A DNA stretch of 64,000 nt from positions 1 to 64,000 of the forward strand of contig JACQAO010000032.1 of NCBI GenBank assembly GCA_016194935.1. Direction: 5' to 3'. This DNA comes from Betaproteobacteria bacterium. Its GTDB lineage: Bacteria > Pseudomonadota > Gammaproteobacteria > Burkholderiales > Rhodocyclaceae. A program made the position numbers and the translations under genes. Under the pieces are notes generated by a model. That model did no database searches and was not told the DNA's origin. It saw nothing but the letters and a program-made list of their open reading frames with translations. Numbering within the stretch: position 1 is the first letter of the stretch; every line of letters starts with the position of its first letter. This document shows, in pieces, positions 61,975-64,000 of the stretch.

Positions 61975-62868
61975 TTAACGCAGGTCGGCTGGACGCGACC
62001 GGCTTGCAAAAAACTCCTGCATCAGAAAATCTTCCAGACCAGTGTTGTCTTCGGCGCGCGCCGACAAAGTGACCACGCGGTCAAGACGCTGCGATTCCCA
62101 GTTGAAATCGCCTTTGTAGTAGCGGCGTATCAGCTCGATCATCTTGCGCACAATGGCGATCTCGATATTGCTGTTGGTTCCCAATTCGACTTGAATGTAT
62201 TCGCGCCGCGAATTGCCGGCATCAGTGGTCCAGCCGCGGAAGGAAAAAGCCGCCGTGCGCGACTCGATGCTGAGAATTTGAAATACGCCGTTGGTACCCG
62301 GATTCAGATTGCGCTTGACTCTGGCCATCCTGATTTCGTCTTCCGTCGGTTCGTGCTGATCGCCGGCGGCCTCGGCGTTTTCCCTGCCGGCAATCCCTTC
62401 GGCGGCCTGGCGGCGCGCCCTGGCGGCATTGATATAGGCCAGCATGTCCGGCGCGGCCTCGGCAGCCGGTGACGGCACTGATGGAGTCAACGGATTCGCC
62501 GGTCTGGCGAGGTCGTCCGGGCGAGGTTTGCGGAGCGCAAGGACCGGGGGCGGCGCGGCCTTGCGACGATGATCCGCCTGCGATTGCGGCGGCGTCTCAA
62601 GGATGGCGGCGGACGGATTCTGTGGATTTGGCGCTGACGCGCGCGGCTGGAGACTCACGGTCAGGGGATCACCCGCCCTGGCCAACAATTCACCGTTGTT
62701 CATGTGTAGCTGCGGCACTGCAAACAGCGCCAGCAGGTGTATCAACAACGAAGCCACAAAGGCATACAGCGTGCTGCGGCGTATGCTCAGATTCAGGTAA
62801 ATATCGCGCGGTGGCGGTAATTCCCAGGGGAATTTATTCAGGTCAACCAAATCAATTGTGGCTGGCAT
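61975..62868 (-). CDS. TonB-like membrane protein
   Basis: A 297-residue protein. One membrane helix near the N-terminus (LYAFVASLLIHLLALFAVPQ, about residues 34-53) is followed by a Pro/Ala-rich linker (about 75-140) and a folded C-terminal part from about residue 185 (VFQILSIESRTAAFSFRGWT...EIAIVRKMIELIRRYYKGDF). The architecture resembles TonB, but the C-terminal YP motif is not clear, so energy transduction is not assured. It overlaps the short Nif3-like relic upstream by 17 bases. Confidence 0.75.
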   Translation of the reverse strand: MPATIDLVDLNKFPWELPPPRDIYLNLSIRRSTLYAFVASLLIHLLALFAVPQLHMNNGELLARAGDPLTVSLQPRASAPNPQNPSAAILETPPQSQADHRRKAAPPPVLALRKPRPDDLARPANPLTPSVPSPAAEAAPDMLAYINAARARRQAAEGIAGRENAEAAGDQHEPTEDEIRMARVKRNLNPGTNGVFQILSIESRTAAFSFRGWTTDAGNSRREYIQVELGTNSNIEIAIVRKMIELIRRYYKGDFNWESQRLDRVVTLSARAEDNTGLEDFLMQEFFASRSRPADLR

Positions 62869-63040
62869 CGGCGGTTAGACCCGGCTTTCTAAATTCGTTC
62901 TGACTCCGGACCAGCGCCAGCATTTCGGTGCGCCCTTCCACTCGCAGCCCGTTTGGGCAATAATCCGGGAAGCGCGCGTTCGCCGGATATTCGCCCGGAT
63001 ATCGGGCAGGTTTGCCGCGTTGCATGAACTCCTCCAACAA
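62852..63040 (-). pseudogene. short frame with a Nif3-like N-terminal fragment
   Basis: A 62-residue frame with ATG 63025 after a strong GGAGGAG site (or a TTG at 63040). The block ARFPDYCPNGLRVEGRTE matches the conserved start of Nif3-like dinuclear metal proteins (DYCPNGLQVEG). After that the similarity ends and the frame stops within about 25 residues. The rest of a Nif3 protein is absent. A relic left by a deletion is the simplest reading; a new small protein is possible. Confidence 0.45.
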
Positions 63041-63064
63041 GCACTTTAACGGAAGCTAGCAAGT

Positions 63065-64000
63065 ATGCACCGTCTCTGGCTGATTTTCGCTCAAACCGTC
63101 ACCTTTTGCGTGGCGGTGTTGTTCACCGTGCAGACCCTCAAACCGGAATGGCTGCCGCGTGGCGCCGCCAATGGCGGGACACATACGGTTGCAGTAGAGG
63201 AGGCCGCGCCGGGATTTTCCGGCGACGCGCGCAAAGTTTCCTCCTACAGTGAAGCCGCCAATAGAGCGCTGCCTTCGGTGGTCTATATTTACACCAGCCA
63301 GGAGATCAAGGCGCCGCGCAACCCCTTCCTGAATGATCCGTTTTTCCGCCATTTTTTCGGCGACCGCCTCGAAATGCAGCCGCAACGCCGCTCGGGACTG
63401 GGTAGCGGAGTGATCGTCAGCGCTGACGGCTACATCCTCACCAACAATCATGTGGTCGAAGCCGCCGACGAAATCGAGGTGGCGACGCAGGACGGTCGCA
63501 AGTTCAAGGCGCGCGTGGTCGGCGCCGACCCGGATACCGATCTGGCGGTGGTGCGTGTAGATCTCGGCAAGGGTGGCAAACTGCCGGCGATGGTTTTTGC
63601 ACCCGCCGAATCCCTGCGCGTCGGCGACGTGGTGCTGGCCATTGGCAATCCCTTCGGCGTCGGCCAGACCGTGACTCACGGCATTGTCAGCGCGCTCGGC
63701 CGCTCCCATCTCGGCATCAATACCTTTGAGAACTTCATCCAGACCGACGCCGCCATTAACCCCGGCAATTCCGGCGGGGCGCTGGTGGACTCCAACGGCC
63801 ACCTGGCTGGCATCAATACGGCGATTTACTCGCAAAGCGGCGGCTCAATGGGCATCGGCTTTGCCATCCCCGTGTCTTTGGCAAAAAACGTGATGGAGCA
63901 AATCATCAAGACCGGCTCGGTCACGCGCGGCTCGATCGGCATCGAAGTTCAGGAAATCACTCCGGAATTGGCGGAGTCGTTCAAACTGGGCGCGAATCAG
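63065..64000 (+). CDS. HtrA/DegQ-like periplasmic serine protease, 3' end beyond the window
   Basis: The first 312 residues of a trypsin-like S1C protease. The N-terminal hydrophobic segment (LIFAQTVTFCVAVLFTVQTL) is a membrane anchor or signal, as in DegS-like proteins. The catalytic triad is visible: His in ILTNNHVVEAADE, Asp in DPDTDLAVVRV, Ser in INPGNSGGALVDSNG. A PDZ domain begins near GSIGIEVQEITPELAESF where the window ends. It is transcribed divergently from the Nif3-like fragment and TonB-like gene. These proteases remove or sense misfolded envelope proteins. Confidence 0.95.
   Translation, partial: MHRLWLIFAQTVTFCVAVLFTVQTLKPEWLPRGAANGGTHTVAVEEAAPGFSGDARKVSSYSEAANRALPSVVYIYTSQEIKAPRNPFLNDPFFRHFFGDRLEMQPQRRSGLGSGVIVSADGYILTNNHVVEAADEIEVATQDGRKFKARVVGADPDTDLAVVRVDLGKGGKLPAMVFAPAESLRVGDVVLAIGNPFGVGQTVTHGIVSALGRSHLGINTFENFIQTDAAINPGNSGGALVDSNGHLAGINTAIYSQSGGSMGIGFAIPVSLAKNVMEQIIKTGSVTRGSIGIEVQEITPELAESFKLGANQ

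Overview
The window looks like chromosomal DNA of a fairly GC-rich betaproteobacterium. The basis is gene order and family type: phaC-phaB-phaB-phaR, alaA-hom-thrC, rpsF-priB-rpsR-rplI, a split arn gene set, and a membrane formate dehydrogenase locus joined to selA-selB-selC. I cannot resolve the family from sequence alone; Nitrosomonadales or Rhodocyclales-like bacteria would fit. No rRNA, transposase or CRISPR array is visible.

Layout. 0.1-0.6 kb holds a tRNA-Ala/Glu/Asp unit with its own promoter and terminator. 0.6-4.2 kb carries a flavin-linked dehydrogenase, rimO and a PrlF-YhaV toxin-antitoxin (TA) pair. 4.2-8.2 kb is a polyhydroxyalkanoate cluster (synthase, two acetoacetyl-CoA reductases, regulator PhaR). 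8.4-14.2 kb has nadC, a tiny membrane protein, a MITE-like element touching the thrC stop codon, and thrC-hom-GNAT-alaA. 14.3-29.7 kb is a lipid A aminoarabinose (arn) locus: arnT, an ArnE/F-like carrier and a damaged arnB on the left; arnC, two separate arnA halves and arnD on the right. About 8 kb of accessory genes separate the two parts. They include four TA modules, a MerR regulator with a carboxymuconolactone decarboxylase, DUF2867, GFA and DUF971 proteins, a radical SAM protein with a CCAEP tail, and a damaged ATP-grasp gene. A 56-bp diverged copy of the arnC 5' end remains inside this insertion.

29.8-33.3 kb has a peroxiredoxin, a PIN-PhoH protein and two HigBA-like TA modules; the first lies between the phoH 3' end and a diverged second copy of that end. 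33.5-43.3 kb is mixed: a DUF885 protein, an AT-richer TonB receptor, HupE plus a TPR protein, a GST, a WYL regulator and a Lys/Ala-rich exported peptide. 43.3-46.5 kb holds dnaB, with DnaA boxes upstream, and the ribosomal protein operon. 46.5-49.0 kb has a DUF482 protein, ArfB and a DsrE/GcvH-like pair.

49.0-59.95 kb forms one functional block. Formate dehydrogenase FdhA has an in-frame UGA (Sec196), followed by FdhB, FdhC and the assembly factor FdhE, then SelA, SelB and tRNA-Sec. Divergent moaA and mobA help supply its molybdenum cofactor. The right end has a MazE-like/VapC pair, an M20 amidohydrolase, a TonB-like protein, a Nif3-like fragment and an HtrA/DegQ protease cut by the window edge. 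Eight type II TA modules in 64 kb, two gene-internal deletions with frameshifts and two core-gene-end duplications suggest repeated insertion and decay around 14-33 kb.
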